A stretch of 64,000 bases of DNA from Cynocephalus volans (Eukaryota; Chordata; Mammalia; Dermoptera; Cynocephalidae), in assembly GCF_027409185.1 (NCBI RefSeq), contig NC_084465.1, positions 34,327,864 to 34,391,863 on the forward strand, in the 5' to 3' direction. Each line of letters begins with the position of its first letter. Within the stretch, counting starts at the first letter, position 1. Position numbers and translations under genes: made by a program. This document shows, one piece after another, positions 23,001 to 33,154 of the stretch. The notes beneath the pieces were generated by a model that was not told the DNA's origin, ran no database searches, and was given only the letters and a program-made list of their open reading frames with translations.

Positions 23001-26000
23001 TATTTTGCTTGATTGAGTTTTATAGGAAGAAATGCTTTGCACATAGTAGGTAGATAATGAACAGGTACTTATAATTCTAATTTTACAGAAAAATAAACAC
23101 TGAGGTTAAGACAGTTGTACATAAAGAAAGCTGGTGACATATGATATAAAGTCTTCCCATGCAACAGGATAATTTTAGTAAAACAGAGAAAAATGAAAGT
23201 GGAAAATGCAAGTGTATTGAAAGAACTGCTTGAACACTCCAAAAAATATATTTGGGGACATTTCCACTAGGATTCTTAATTCATGTTAAATGGCCATTCT
23301 GCGCTGCAGTGATAGAACTGTCATTTTCTGGTAAGAGGAAAGTAAGAGGATAGTAACCAAATGAGTTGTGTGTGGTTACGAGAAAATTCCTTTCTCTACT
23401 CTAGTTGAGTTGTTAAGGTTTATAACGATATTAACAGAGGAATGTTTTGTTAACTATTGCAAACAGATGTGCACATTTTGGTGGAGTATTTTTAAACTAT
23501 GGGAGAGCAATTAGGAGGGTAGCATTTAATCTATTGGGTTTCTTATATAAGTTTTGGTTTGATAAATGTTTAATGAAGTGAAATAGAAAAGATGTATCAT
23601 TAATACTTAATGTCAAAATAGAAACTGCTTGAGAAATGGTTTAAGGACTAAATGATCCTGCAATTTTGACTCAGAGGTAATGCAGCAGGCAGTGATTGTT
23701 TTCCAGTATATTACTTTTTCCAAACTTTGCAGAGATGGCCAGAAAATTGTTGTGGAACATTTTGTGACCAACATTTCCTTTTGTCAACTATCAGATGATC
23801 TGTTTAAGTTTTTCAGAAAACTGCGACATAAGGTTGGATGGGTGTATGTAGGATTCCTATTCCTTTTACCCATTTTGTCCCTTTCTGTCCAAAAATATAT
23901 TTGAACCTGCTGAAAAGAAAAACACTTATGTGTTCGACAACTTATAAATATTCTTGGAACAGGTCAATGAAAATTTGGGGTCGGGCCCTTCCCGTTTTGT
24001 TGAGTTACTCATCATAAAACAAATTATGGGGTAGGGAAACTTAAAAGTTTATGAGGTGGACATGGGAAGAATGGAAATATTTTAAGCACACCAAAAGAAA
24101 TACCCATAAATATTCCAAGTCACATTATTCCCAGAAGTTCTGCCCCTGGAAGACATCACATCATTCTGTTAGCCAATCATTCGGCCACATTATTCTTGGA
24201 GTCATAACTTTAGGAATGGTGTCAGAAACCAAGTGGGAATCAGAGTATTTAAGGTCAGCGGTTAGAAAATCATCTATCCTGCTCATAGCACTACTAAGCG
24301 CCAGTACCCACATTGCTCTGAACGCTTTCCTACATTTTGAGTTTGGGATTTTGAGACTAGAAAAATCAACTCAATTGAATGCAGACCTTCCACTTTATTC
24401 AGAATATGCCTATATCAAAATATTAAAATCCTAATTGCCAGTATTAAAAATTGAGTTGATTGCTCTCCCATGTTAGATCATAACCCAGAAACCTGTTTTT
24501 TGTTTGTTTCTTTTCTCTTTTCCCCCTGTTATTCTTGGCCATGAACGAAAAGAAAAATACAAAAATGTTTTGAATTATAATACCTCATGAAAAAAGACCA
24601 ACAAAAACAGTGTAATACCCTTAAAATAACCAGGTAAATATTTTGTAATATTTTAAGATTCCATCTAAAAGAATGTGAGAGAAAAAGATGTACTAGAGAA
24701 AACTCTAAAATTTACACAAAATGTGTGTATATGCATAGGTTGAATTATTTTCTGCCTAGTTAGAATAATACCAAAATCTGGGTAATGTGAGAAAAAAAAA
24801 ATTTTTTTTGCCAACAAGAAGTGAATTAAAATTAATACTGAATAGTTTCATGTTTTAAATGAAATCAGAGTAAAAATAACAGTTTAAAGTAATAGTTAAA
24901 GATCAACAGTAACAGCTACAGAGGTGAATATTGCCACGTAATTTGAATAAAGTAATAAAGATCAGCATTAACAGCTACAGAGGCGAATATTGCCACGTAA
25001 TTTGAAAAAACACACAAGATGAAATAAAACTAAATAGCTACCTAATGTTACTAATAAAAATATATTTTAGAATGCTTCAGGCTTTTCATAAGCTCAGAGA
25101 TGACTTTTAGAGAATTAATCATAACATGAGTTCCTGAATTTTGGTTTTCTGGTTAAAAGTTTTTAAAATCTCTACCAAATTATTTAAATAATGGCTAAGG
25201 AAGATTTAGGGTGTATGTTACTAATAAACATTCATTTAATTGTTTTCCTGTTTTAAAAATATATTCATTTGATTTATCTTGATGTTTCTCTCTAGTTTAA
25301 AGTTTTGAAGAACATATGTTAATTACATTTAGCCTCTTGTATTAATATTAGAAATAATAAAAATTACTTTATTGGATAACATTTAAATTGAAGCAACATA
25401 TCATTCATTCATTTTTTAAAAAAAAAATGTAAAACAGGGAAACAGACATGCAAAACTATGATGTTAGGCAGAAGTTCTTTTAGTGAGATTACACTAATGT
25501 AAAATTTCTAAACAAAAATATGAAAAGCTTACATGGCTATTTACTTACTTTCCTATTTCTATTTGATATTTTGAATTGAATATTCAAATTGAATTGAAAA
25601 TTCAAATTTAAATTTGAAGTGTTATGGTGATATAATTACTGAGTTTTCTGTTTTTGTGTTTTAAACCAGGGCAGTTAAGTAAAGAAAATTGGCTGGAACT
25701 TACGACTATTCTGAATGGGTTTCATTCATTCACTTTCTGAAAATGTAAAACAAATGCAACGTATACTTTAAATATTCCTAGGAGATACTGCAAGTTGTTT
25801 TAATTTATTTCAGGAGAATGTGGCAGATTGCAATGACTACTTTGGGACCTTTATAGGTTATTGGATATTTACAATAATATACAATATGTGCTAATATTTG
25901 TATCCTAAAATGTTTATTACAACATAGAAAACATAAATTCATCAAAAAGGTTTTGACTCTTGCAGGAAAGTCACTATGAATCACCAACTAATTAATTATG

Positions 26001-29000
26001 TCATAGAACTCAAACTTTATCATGTCAATCAATATTCTTTGATGTAAATATATAAAACTTAAATTAAGCTAGAAGTATGCTTCATTTTAAGGAAACAATG
26101 TAAAAAATCAGAATTCATAAAAAAGACTAATTAGGTGGTGGTTCTTCAAATTTGCCTTTTCTCAATATTTAATATATCTATATTAAAAATTATCCATATA
26201 TTTAATATATCTATAGCTTCTTTATACTTATCTTTATCTTATAAATTTCTAAAATGAACTTACATTGCTTTATAATAAAATATCTGTTTCCCTTAAAAAA
26301 CTTTGTTTTACAAAATATATTAGTTAAGCATTATATATTCCCTAAAAATGTTTGCTAAAGAAAGGACAAAACTGGAAACATGTTTAGAAGCTATTGCTCA
26401 CTAAAAAGTAGATTTAAAATGATATAATCAAAATTCAAATTTGGGGAAATGAAATTTGATTCAATTCCATTAGAAAGGCAGATACCATAGATCCTATTCT
26501 GGCTCTGCCACTAATGAGCTACAGCGGTGGAACCAAATAACCCAACAGGCTCTGTACATCTATTATTTCATAATTAATGTTTTAGGTATACAGAGTATAC
26601 AGCCACAAACACATTCTATAACAAGATTCAACTCACATCAGATGGAGAACCTAAACTAAACTAATGTGGGTGGTATATACTCATGAAGAAATATACTCGT
26701 ACATGTATTTCTTAGGCTACCAGTGCCAGTGTTTGATTTTTATACCATTTGGATAGATTCATCTAGAAGTTTTTTCCAGTAATCTTAGTGTTATTTACTT
26801 AAAGACATTTGATTGTTATCCCATTTTCTAATACATACCTGCCTTCCAGCCTCATTGTTATGTAGGTTCATTGCTAACAGTACTTGGCTGTCTTTTCCTG
26901 TGGTGTTTCTGGTGGGGAAATCTAGGAACTTTCTGCTGAACCACATGCCATACTGGACATCATCAGAGCAGCCCCCCCAGTGCCAGCCTTCACTCGCTGA
27001 GCCGCCATTCTGCAGGGTGGTGTCACAGGAACACTCTGTCATGTTGCCTGCACTGCATGACCTGGTCACAGAATGCACCAGGCCTGCAGCCATCACAGCA
27101 TAAATAAATGCTGTCTCCTTGGTGCCTAGAATAAAATATAAATTGCTAAATTAGAGAGCCATGCCACTCTCTGTTTATGTTCAGAGCAAAGTTTTCTACT
27201 CATCGTCTTACTAGAAACCAACTTTTCAATTGTTTACAGAGGATGTTTTAATGAGCATATATTTAGAAATGATATCCTATTGCTCTAGTCTTTTAAAAAG
27301 CAATATTGATTTTCAGTATCCCAACTGAGGGGACTGTCATTTATTGGATAACACACATTATACTTGTACCTTATAATTACCTGTTTATTTTTAAAATTTA
27401 AAATGCACATCAGCACCTAGCTCAGTGTTTGATGGACAGTAACAGCTCAACAATATATGTTGAATTTAAAATTCTTTGTACAGATACTGTTTAAGTGGTA
27501 ATACAACATCCAAAAGAAACAAGAGTACTTATCGTTTTAAATTTAAAATGTGCTCTCACAAAACACAAGTTGAAAAATTTGCTGGGATTTTTGTTTCCAT
27601 AAATAATGCATGCCAGAAGGGAAAAAAAAAAAAAAAATAAACAAGAGACAAAGCCATTAGTAGGTAAATGGGACAGTTTACTTTCACACGAAATTCTAGT
27701 CTTATATTGGTATGAAACAGTGAAACTTTTTATATAGTACTAGCTAATCCTTTTACAGTCTTAAAGGCGATGAAAGGTAAGATAATTGAAATATCACTAG
27801 CAAAGAAAGAATTATTATCGAAAAGTATTGAATATTGAAAAAGATGTATTTAGCACATCTGTGTCTGCAGATGTGTTTGAGCTAAAATCTTTGCAAATTA
27901 AAGTTCCAGTAAAGCATTAACAAAATGGACTAGAAGGGACTCAGCAGGCGACTTTTTTACTTTCCAGATGTTTACATTGGAGGAGAGGCAGTTTCATGCT
28001 CGTTGTCCAATAAACCTTTTCAACAGCTGATGCCTCTGCATTTCAGCAGCTGTGAAGAACACATTTTCTTTTTCTTTCTTTCTTTCTTTTTTTTTTTTTT
28101 CTCTCTCTCTCTCTACAGGGGTCAGGGTTCCTTCAAAGGGGTGTGCCTGCCAAAACGCAACGGGGGGGATGCGATGCTTTGGCTGTGGTGCGTGTAGGGA
28201 CCTCGTGGGGACCGGTCAGAGGTGGAGGGCGAACGGAAATGAACATGAAAAACGACAACGCATCTTTCAGCACCCCAGTCCGAAAAGTCCTTGAATCTAC
28301 GGATATTCCTGGAACAACCCTGGCTCCCTGTACCTTTTTCCTTACCTAGTCACCACGCACGTGGAAATGGAACTTGATTTTACTGCAGCTTCCCGCGCTG
28401 GGGAAGTGCGCTGAGGAAGACGGACTGAAGGAAGGGACAGGGGAGAGGGACAAAGTAGTCTTGCTCAGGTTAGCCTCACGTTGGATCGTCGGGGACAGTC
28501 CCTTTAAAACTACCACTATCCCGTCCACCGGGTGCTCCGGGGAGCCAACAAACGTGAGGCTTCGCTGCAATTAGCCGTTTGTCCGGGGCTCGGTGCGCAG
28601 CGCAGCCGGTTAAATAAAAGCAGATGCGGCAGCCGCATTCCCCGCTGCAGAAATCATGTTTCTCCAGCTGGTCACCTACGTAGGGGGGCGCTACGGGGTG
28701 CGAGGGGGTCGGCGGGGTAGGAGAGGCAGCTTTTCTCCAACTCCGGCGGGGGGCGGGGGGTGCCGCGGGAAGGAGGAGGCGCTCCCGCCCCCAGCGCCCC
28801 TCTCTGGCCCCGGGGCGTCACCCGCACCTGCACCCGGGGTCTGGTCTCCGTCGCTGCCAACTCCCGTGCACTAAAGGGCCTCTTTCGGGATTTAGAGACC
28901 CACCGGACCAGGCAATCACGATTTACTTTATTTGGAGGGATTGGCGGAGAAGGTGTCGCCGTGCATGGCCCGCCAGCCCCTAGGGTCCCAGGACTCACCG

Positions 29001-29536
29001 CTGCTCAACTCGTAGCCGAAGAGGGGGCCGGTGCCGAACGGCGTCGCCGCGGTGGCGGTGGCGACTTTGCAGTTCCATCGCTCGTGTCGGAACTGGCTCC
29101 TGCACTCCTGAATGCCCAGCCGGGCGCCCTCTCGGATGCTCGGCAGCAGGTACGGTTTCCTCTTGCACAGCTCCTTCTGGCGGCTGTTCAGCGGCAAGTT
29201 GGCGCAGCCCAGCTTCTCCGGAACCCCGAAGGAGGCGATGCCCAACCACCTGTAAGACGTGGCCGCCTCTAGCGTAAGCCGCTCCCCTGCTCTCCTCCCC
29301 AATCCCAGGCCTTTTCCCCCAAATCAGGTCACCCGCCCTAGGGCGCCGGTACCTCCTCCCCCGACCTCAGCTGAAGGTTCCCTAGGGCTGGCCGCCCGGT
29401 TTGCCACGTACCCGGCGCGCCCCCGTCACCCCCATACTCACATCCAGTTTCCTTGGGCTCCGCAGGGGAACAGCAGGAGCAGGGCTGCCCACAGCGCGCA
29501 CAGGCGGGGCAGTCCCAAGAGCGCAGCCGTGTCCAT
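19569..29536 (-). CDS. WNT16: WNT16, complete four-exon coding gene (365 aa)
   Basis: The coding parts are 29442-29536, 28999-29249, 26839-27125 and 19569-20033 (95 + 251 + 287 + 465 nt). They join in phase to 365 codons plus TAA, the length of human WNT16 isoform b. The product is a secreted Wnt ligand. It starts with a hydrophobic signal peptide (about residues 1-29, [18 protein letters not shown]), followed by the cysteine-rich Wnt domain. Ser227 in [10 protein letters not shown] is the conserved palmitoleoylation site needed for Frizzled binding. The C-terminal cysteine-knot part contains [17 protein letters not shown] and the terminal [11 protein letters not shown]. Sequons NMT, NTT and NRT are visible. 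All splice sites are GT-AG and there are no frameshifts. The start is chosen because it gives the signal peptide and a CpG-island promoter. Known role: non-canonical and canonical Wnt signalling in bone, joint and haematopoietic specification. Confidence 0.97.
20412..20583. mobile_element. MER5-type (hAT-Charlie) nonautonomous DNA element
   Basis: It contains 'ctcagagtatggttcatgga', 'ccagcagcttcagcatcact', 'agaaatgcag' and 'aacaggttccccaggtgact', and ends 'tttgagaagcactg'. These phrases match MER5A in order. It is old and nonautonomous, with only a terminal-inverted-repeat structure. Confidence 0.8.
20589..20768. mobile_element. Second MER5-like element, directly adjacent
   Basis: It contains 'cctgagattctgaattaatt', 'ggtcagggtgtggtccagac' and 'gctcagatgattctaatggg', typical of MER5/Charlie MITEs. 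It is more decayed than its neighbour. Confidence 0.6.
22970..23150 (-). repeat. MIR fragment (antisense)
   Basis: 'agtgctttgcagagcacttt', 'cacatagtaggtagataatg' and 'tttacagaaaaataaacactgaggttaag' (split here) reproduce MIR text in reverse orientation. Degraded, inside WNT16 intron 3. Confidence 0.6.
24888..25010. repeat. Tandem duplication of about 60 bp, two copies
   Basis: Unit 1 is 24888-24950 and unit 2 is 24951-25010. Both contain 'acagctacagagg(t/c)gaatattgccacgtaattt'. They differ by a few substitutions and a 3-bp length difference, so the duplication is fairly recent relative to the intron background. Confidence 0.9.
26839..27125 (-). CDS. WNT16: WNT16 exon 3
   Basis: 287 nt on the minus strand, between a TTCTAG acceptor and a GTATGT donor. 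Its first two bases finish the Gly codon begun in exon 2. It then reads [20 protein letters not shown] followed by [20 protein letters not shown] and on to LHNNEAGRQ, ending in phase 0. This is the central Wnt domain with [14 protein letters not shown], a hallmark block of the family, and two sequons (NMT, NTT). The segment RNTTGKDSQ differs slightly from the human sequence I remember. It encodes about residues 116-211. Confidence 0.97.
27126..28998 (-). other. WNT16: WNT16 intron 2 (about 1.9 kb)
   Basis: The GTGAGT donor lies just below 28999 and the acceptor is TTCTAG. The exon-2-proximal half (about 28140-28998) is GC-rich and belongs to the CpG island. The distal half is AT-rich with a MIR-like scrap near 27400-27460. 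A pyrimidine tract (TTTC/T/TC repeats) occupies about 28064-28115. A run of A lies at about 27621-27636. Confidence 0.9.
28611..28619 (+). promoter_or_regulatory. TATA-like element on + strand within CpG island
   Basis: TAAATAAAAG sits in otherwise GC-rich DNA, followed about 25-35 bp later by a pyrimidine/purine-rich initiator-like region. It would drive transcription antisense to WNT16 from intron 2. No transcript is demonstrated by sequence alone. Confidence 0.3.
28999..29249 (-). CDS. WNT16: WNT16 exon 2
   Basis: 251 nt with acceptor TCTTACAG and donor GTGAGTCC on the minus strand. Its first base completes the split Met codon. It then reads [60 protein letters not shown] and a variable stretch [14 protein letters not shown] before [10 protein letters not shown]. 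It carries the N-terminal Wnt domain with the FRHERWNC hallmark. The variable stretch is alanine/threonine-rich and differs from the human sequence as remembered. All else is conserved. Confidence 0.97.
29250..29441 (-). other. WNT16: WNT16 intron 1 (192 bp)
   Basis: A very short GC-rich intron with a GTGAGT donor and a CTTACAG acceptor, entirely inside the CpG island. ORFs on either strand here are composition artefacts. Confidence 0.9.
29442..29536 (-). CDS. WNT16: WNT16 exon 1 (isoform b), coding part with signal peptide
   Basis: The ATG at 29536-29534 (context GGGCCATGG, good Kozak) starts [20 protein letters not shown], then [11 protein letters not shown] and the first two bases of a Met codon, ending at a GTGAGT donor. 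The hydrophobic core is a clear signal peptide. It corresponds to human exon 1b, which encodes [20 protein letters not shown]. Confidence 0.95.
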
Positions 29537-30090
29537 GGCCCCCGCATGGAGTCCCCAGCCCCAGACACTCCTCTCCTGCCCTCCCACCCCAGAGGCCCGC
29601 CGGGCTGGAGGTCACTTCCCCAGCACCACGGTGTCCCTCGCCCTCTTTCTCCGTGCACACAACATAAAAAGGCGGCCCGCAGGGACAGGGGCGCTCAGCG
29701 GCTCTCCCCTCGTTTGAGGGGAGCAGTGTGGGGAGGTGGGGAAAGTAGCTTGGGGCCCTCCTCCTGCACGGAGGCGGAGACGTGTGGGAGATGCGGGGGC
29801 GTCCCTCGCATTCCAAGGTGTGAAAGTTCTGGGGATGGATCGGTGTCTCCATCGCCTCCGGCCTCTCCTCCCCTCTCCTCCCCCTGGCCGCGCCTGGCGT
29901 CTGATTGGCCCGGCGGCGCCCCGCATCTCATCATCCCGGGACCTCAGGCTCCCATAGGCTGGGAGCGGGCTCCGCGGGGGGCGCCCCGGGCCCGCCCCTC
30001 CCCGACAGCCAGCCCAGACCCGGGTGTGTCATGACCTTTCCTCCTGTCACAGTCCCCTCAGAGCGGGTCGCTGTGGGATTGATTCAACCC

Positions 30091-31149
30091 GAAGACTCGT
30101 AGGAGCGTTTCTGTCTCAGCAAACCTAGGTGCAAGCGTGGGTTCGACGGGAGACGTCTGAGTTCCACCCACCCCAGCCGCATCGGGGTTACCCACTGGGT
30201 AGGGTGGCTGGAAAATCTCATGGCCCCTCTCACTTTCCCTTCCTTCACTTCACAGGACAGTAATCTTTTTGAGTCAGAGTCGGTACCAAACAAGTTGACT
30301 TTCCAAGCCCCAGCACTTTAGAGGATGGGTCAAGCTTATGATGGTTGCCATTTATGCATGCCTTTATTTTTAGCGAAAAGGAAGTTTCCAGCCTAGCATG
30401 GAATTTACCACATTTAAAGTATATTCTGTGATTTCCTTTTCCCTGTTTGTCTTAAGTCCCGCAGTCCTTGAGAGCACTCTCAGTCCCCAGCAGAAGATGG
30501 AGGGCCCAAGAAGTGAAGTGAGAGCTATGTGGAGACCCTAGAATAGATGACGGGTGTCTTCTGACCCTTCCTTCCAGTCCCACATTACGGCTTGCATGAA
30601 GGCCTTGACAGGGCCACATATTGAAGATAATTTTTTAAAAAATTATTAAAGGTCTATTGTGTGTCCAGTTCTGTGGGAATTTGTAAAGACAAAATTCCTT
30701 TCCTCAAGTGGAGGAAAGTGGTTTGTACCAGCCAAGCAGACAAGTCTAAAATAAAACAATTTGAGATGATCAGTAACGGAGCATAGAATCTAGCAGGTCA
30801 CTCTTTGGGGCCGAAGATAGTTCAGAAACAAAAAATGTTCTGGTGACTGGTAGTTTAGAAGGTGGTAGGATGGAAGGCCTCTGGGAAAGCTCTGAGGGCA
30901 AGTGAAAGATGTTTAGCTGTGGCATCAGAAAGCCCTGCCTCACCTCATTAGACACAAGAAATATTTCTGAGGAACCTCGCCTCCCCCTTAGAGGACTTCT
31001 AAGGTGTTAGTAAATTCTCAGGGTGGACATATCAGGTCAGTGGGTGCCCAGATCCAGACTTACTGAACTAAACAATTTGATAACATTTGCTGCCTATCTC
31101 CTATATCAGCCCAGAGCAATAAAAGCTCCCTGAAATTCCCGTCCATTAC
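30091..31149. other. Intergenic region upstream of WNT16
   Basis: Mostly single-copy-looking sequence with no supportable gene. The first few hundred bases belong to the WNT16 promoter-proximal region. Confidence 0.5.
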
Positions 31150-31790
31150 TCCCTCTCATTCACTCCTTTATCCAACCAATATTTATTGAGTGTACACTAT
31201 GTACCAGGTCCTAAAGCCACATTGTAATTTTTTGAGAGTCCCATTGATGATGGGGTGTAGTTACTGATCCAGAAATATTTTGGCTGAAGGCTAGTGGCCT
31301 CTCTGAAAATCAGAAACATCAGCAGAGAGTTCACTTTATTCTGTGAGCTTCTCCAAGAGGGACCATGATGTGTTCCTTGCCATACTCCTGCCATTCGGCC
31401 CTGTACATGAGATCCTGGTTTTTAACACAATTTATTGAGTGGATTAACATAGTGAGGAACATCGTGAGCAGATACCTAATGGCCTAAATGCTAGTACTAG
31501 AGAAGTTACTTGCATTTGAAAGGAGCAATCTTGAGCTGGGCCAGGGGACAAGGGACATTAATATTTCAGGCTTGTTTTAAGGCCAACAGTGGTAGATGTT
31601 TTAAGAAGACTGATTTTTTTTTTCATTCAAAAATATATGTTGAGACTCTGTTATGTCTTAAAAAGTGGGGATAGCAATGAGTCAAATGGTTATAAAGTTT
31701 ACAGTCTACTCGGCAAGATGGACAAGTGAGCAGACAATTACAGCGCAGTGCAGTAAATATAATAAACTATACTTCCACAGTGCACCATGA
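31150..31790. repeat. L2/MIR-type ancient repeat fragments
   Basis: 'ccaaccaatatttattgagt' with 'gtacactatgtaccagg' near 31170-31210, and 'aaaatatatgttgagactct' to 'gacaagtgagcagacaatta' at about 31620-31745, are typical L2-like tails. Between them (about 31215-31610) I see only unassigned sequence. Confidence 0.55.
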
Positions 31791-32104
31791 ACACTCATAG
31801 GAAGATTAATTAATCCAGTCTTGGGGGTCAGGGGAAGGAGTCACTTGAATATTACCTTCATTATTATTCTGGAGATCCAGCTGTGTCCAGGCATCCAGAC
31901 AGAGCCTTTGGAGGAGCACTCAGAGCATCCTAATGTTAAAGTATAAGACCACTGGGTCAAATGGTTGCAAATCCAAGGCACAATTTCAGGGCCTGAGTGG
32001 TCCTGCACCATTTTTGTATGACCTAGGGCTTCAGGGATCATTCTGTTCACACCTCTAAAGTAAAGGAAACATATTGCCAGGAGTTGACTCAGCTGAAGAA
32101 GGTG

Positions 32105-32400
32105 ACTTTTCATTCAATGAACACACATTTTAGTGCCTATTTTGTGCCAGGCCTTGTGAACTTCCATAAACTGACAGCCTCCAATGTGCCTCTAGCATTC
32201 TCTCTTACTCTCTGTCTTTCTGTCTCTCTTTCTTTCCTCCTCTCTTTCCACACACATAATTTCACCCCCCCCCCCCCATTGATACTCATTTAATAGAAAA
32301 GGAAATTAATTTGGGAAGATTAAAAAACTTGCTCAAGGTCTCTCAGCTAGTAAGTAGTAGAATCAAAAATCAACTTTATTTAGAGGTCCTTTTCTTTCTA
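32105..32400 (-). repeat. MIR SINE (antisense), expanded by simple repeats
   Basis: 'gcctattttgtgccaggcct' starts the reversed MIR text. 'aaggaaattaatttgggaag' and 'cttgctcaaggtctctcagc' with 'tagtaagtagtagaatc' end it. A pyrimidine tract and a run of about 14 C near 32265-32278 interrupt it. Confidence 0.65.
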
Positions 32401-32592
32401 CCACAGCATATTGCTGTATAACCTAATTAAAAACTTTTTTTTTTTTTTTCTGACCAAATGCCATATCACTGGGCATCAGGGTCTAAATTTCTCATTTGTG
32501 TTTCATGGCTCCTTACATCACAGCTCACACATACCTCCATTGAAAAAGTCATTCTGTTCTCTGAAGGTTAAACAAAACCAGTAACAGGTAGA

Positions 32593-32668
32593 CCTCCTGA
32601 GGAGGGCCCTGTGAAGTAAAGTGGGTCTCTCTGAGGCAGGTGGTGGTTTGCATAGATGTCTTTCTGTT
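32593..32668 (-). pseudogene. WNT16: Relic resembling WNT16 alternative first exon (1a)
   Basis: On the minus strand an ATG at 32653-32651 opens MQTTTCLRET, close to MQLTTCLRET of the human Wnt-16a N-terminus as I remember it. An FTG tripeptide follows in a shifted frame. The upstream human-type ATG position reads ACA here, with about 4 nt missing between the two expected Met codons. About 5 extra bases follow the RET codons. No GT donor lies at the expected point with the phase exon 2 requires. It lies about 3.1 kb upstream of exon 1b, the right side for exon 1a. It appears decayed, so this species probably makes only the b form. Confidence 0.55.
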
Positions 32669-32904
32669 TTCCCTCTCTTTGCTGTCTGTGGTTTCTGTGG
32701 GCTGGGAGGAGCAGTGGAAAGAGCACTGGGCTGGGTTGGGTGTCTGGGGCTCCAGTCTTCAGGTGACGATCTTGGGCAACTTGTTTCAACTTTGAACCTG
32801 GGTGTTCTCATCAGTAAAAGTATCAAAAGCTTTCTTTCAGATCTGGATCTTTTATTGGAGTTCCCCTAGGGCTGAAGGTAGGAGGATGATGCATGTGGTT
32901 GCTG

Positions 32905-32936
32905 TGTGTGTGTGTCTGTCTGTCTGTCTGTCTGTG
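32905..32936. repeat. TG/TCTG microsatellite
   Basis: A TG run followed by five TCTG-type units. Simple sequence, probably length-variable. Confidence 0.9.
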
Positions 32937-33112
32937 CATGTGTATATGCACAAGGGAGGGGTAATCTGCATTTGCTAGAGGATTGCAGGAGGAGGAAACC
33001 CTAGACATTGAGAGGAGCTTGTCTACCTGTGAGATAGGCGCTGTCCCCACGGTGGCACAGGCTAGGATTTTTTTGGTCCCTATTTTGAGTTTTCAGCTCC
33101 ACTTTTGCTTCT

Positions 33113-33119
<7 letters not shown>

Positions 33120-33154
<35 letters not shown>

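Larger units (their letters stand above)
20034..26838 (-). other. WNT16: WNT16 intron 3 (about 6.8 kb)
   Basis: AT-rich intron with GTATGT donor and TTTCAG acceptor. It includes two adjacent MER5-like elements (20412-20768), MIR-like fragments (about 21090-21150, 22970-23150) and a 60-bp tandem duplication (24888-25010). An ORF of 127 codons at 24051-24434 on + has no recognisable domain and is not called a gene. Confidence 0.85.
28400..30090. promoter_or_regulatory. WNT16: CpG island spanning WNT16 promoter, exons 1 and 2
   Basis: GC content and CpG frequency rise sharply relative to both flanks, with many CG dinucleotides through exons 1-2, intron 1 and the first part of intron 2. A CCAAT box in minus orientation lies at 29904-29908, about 370 bp upstream of the ATG. 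GC-box-like CCCGCCCC lies near 29992. Minus-strand TTTTTATG near 29662-29669 is a weak TATA variant about 130 bp upstream of the ATG. Boundaries are by eye. Confidence 0.85.

Noticed and set aside
24051-24434. 127-codon ORF in WNT16 intron 3
   Set aside because: No recognisable domain, AT-rich intronic context, no Kozak or splice structure. Length alone is plausible by chance in a 64-kb window.
29338-29934. Minus-strand ORFs of 79-156 codons upstream of and overlapping WNT16 exon 1
   Set aside because: They run through the exon 1 donor and the promoter in frames other than WNT16 and show no conserved motif.
28760-30034. Several long plus-strand ORFs (up to 193 codons) across the CpG island
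   Set aside because: They are low-complexity Pro/Ala/Arg/Gly frames opposite WNT16 exons 1-2, explained by high GC and scarcity of stop codons. No domain is present.
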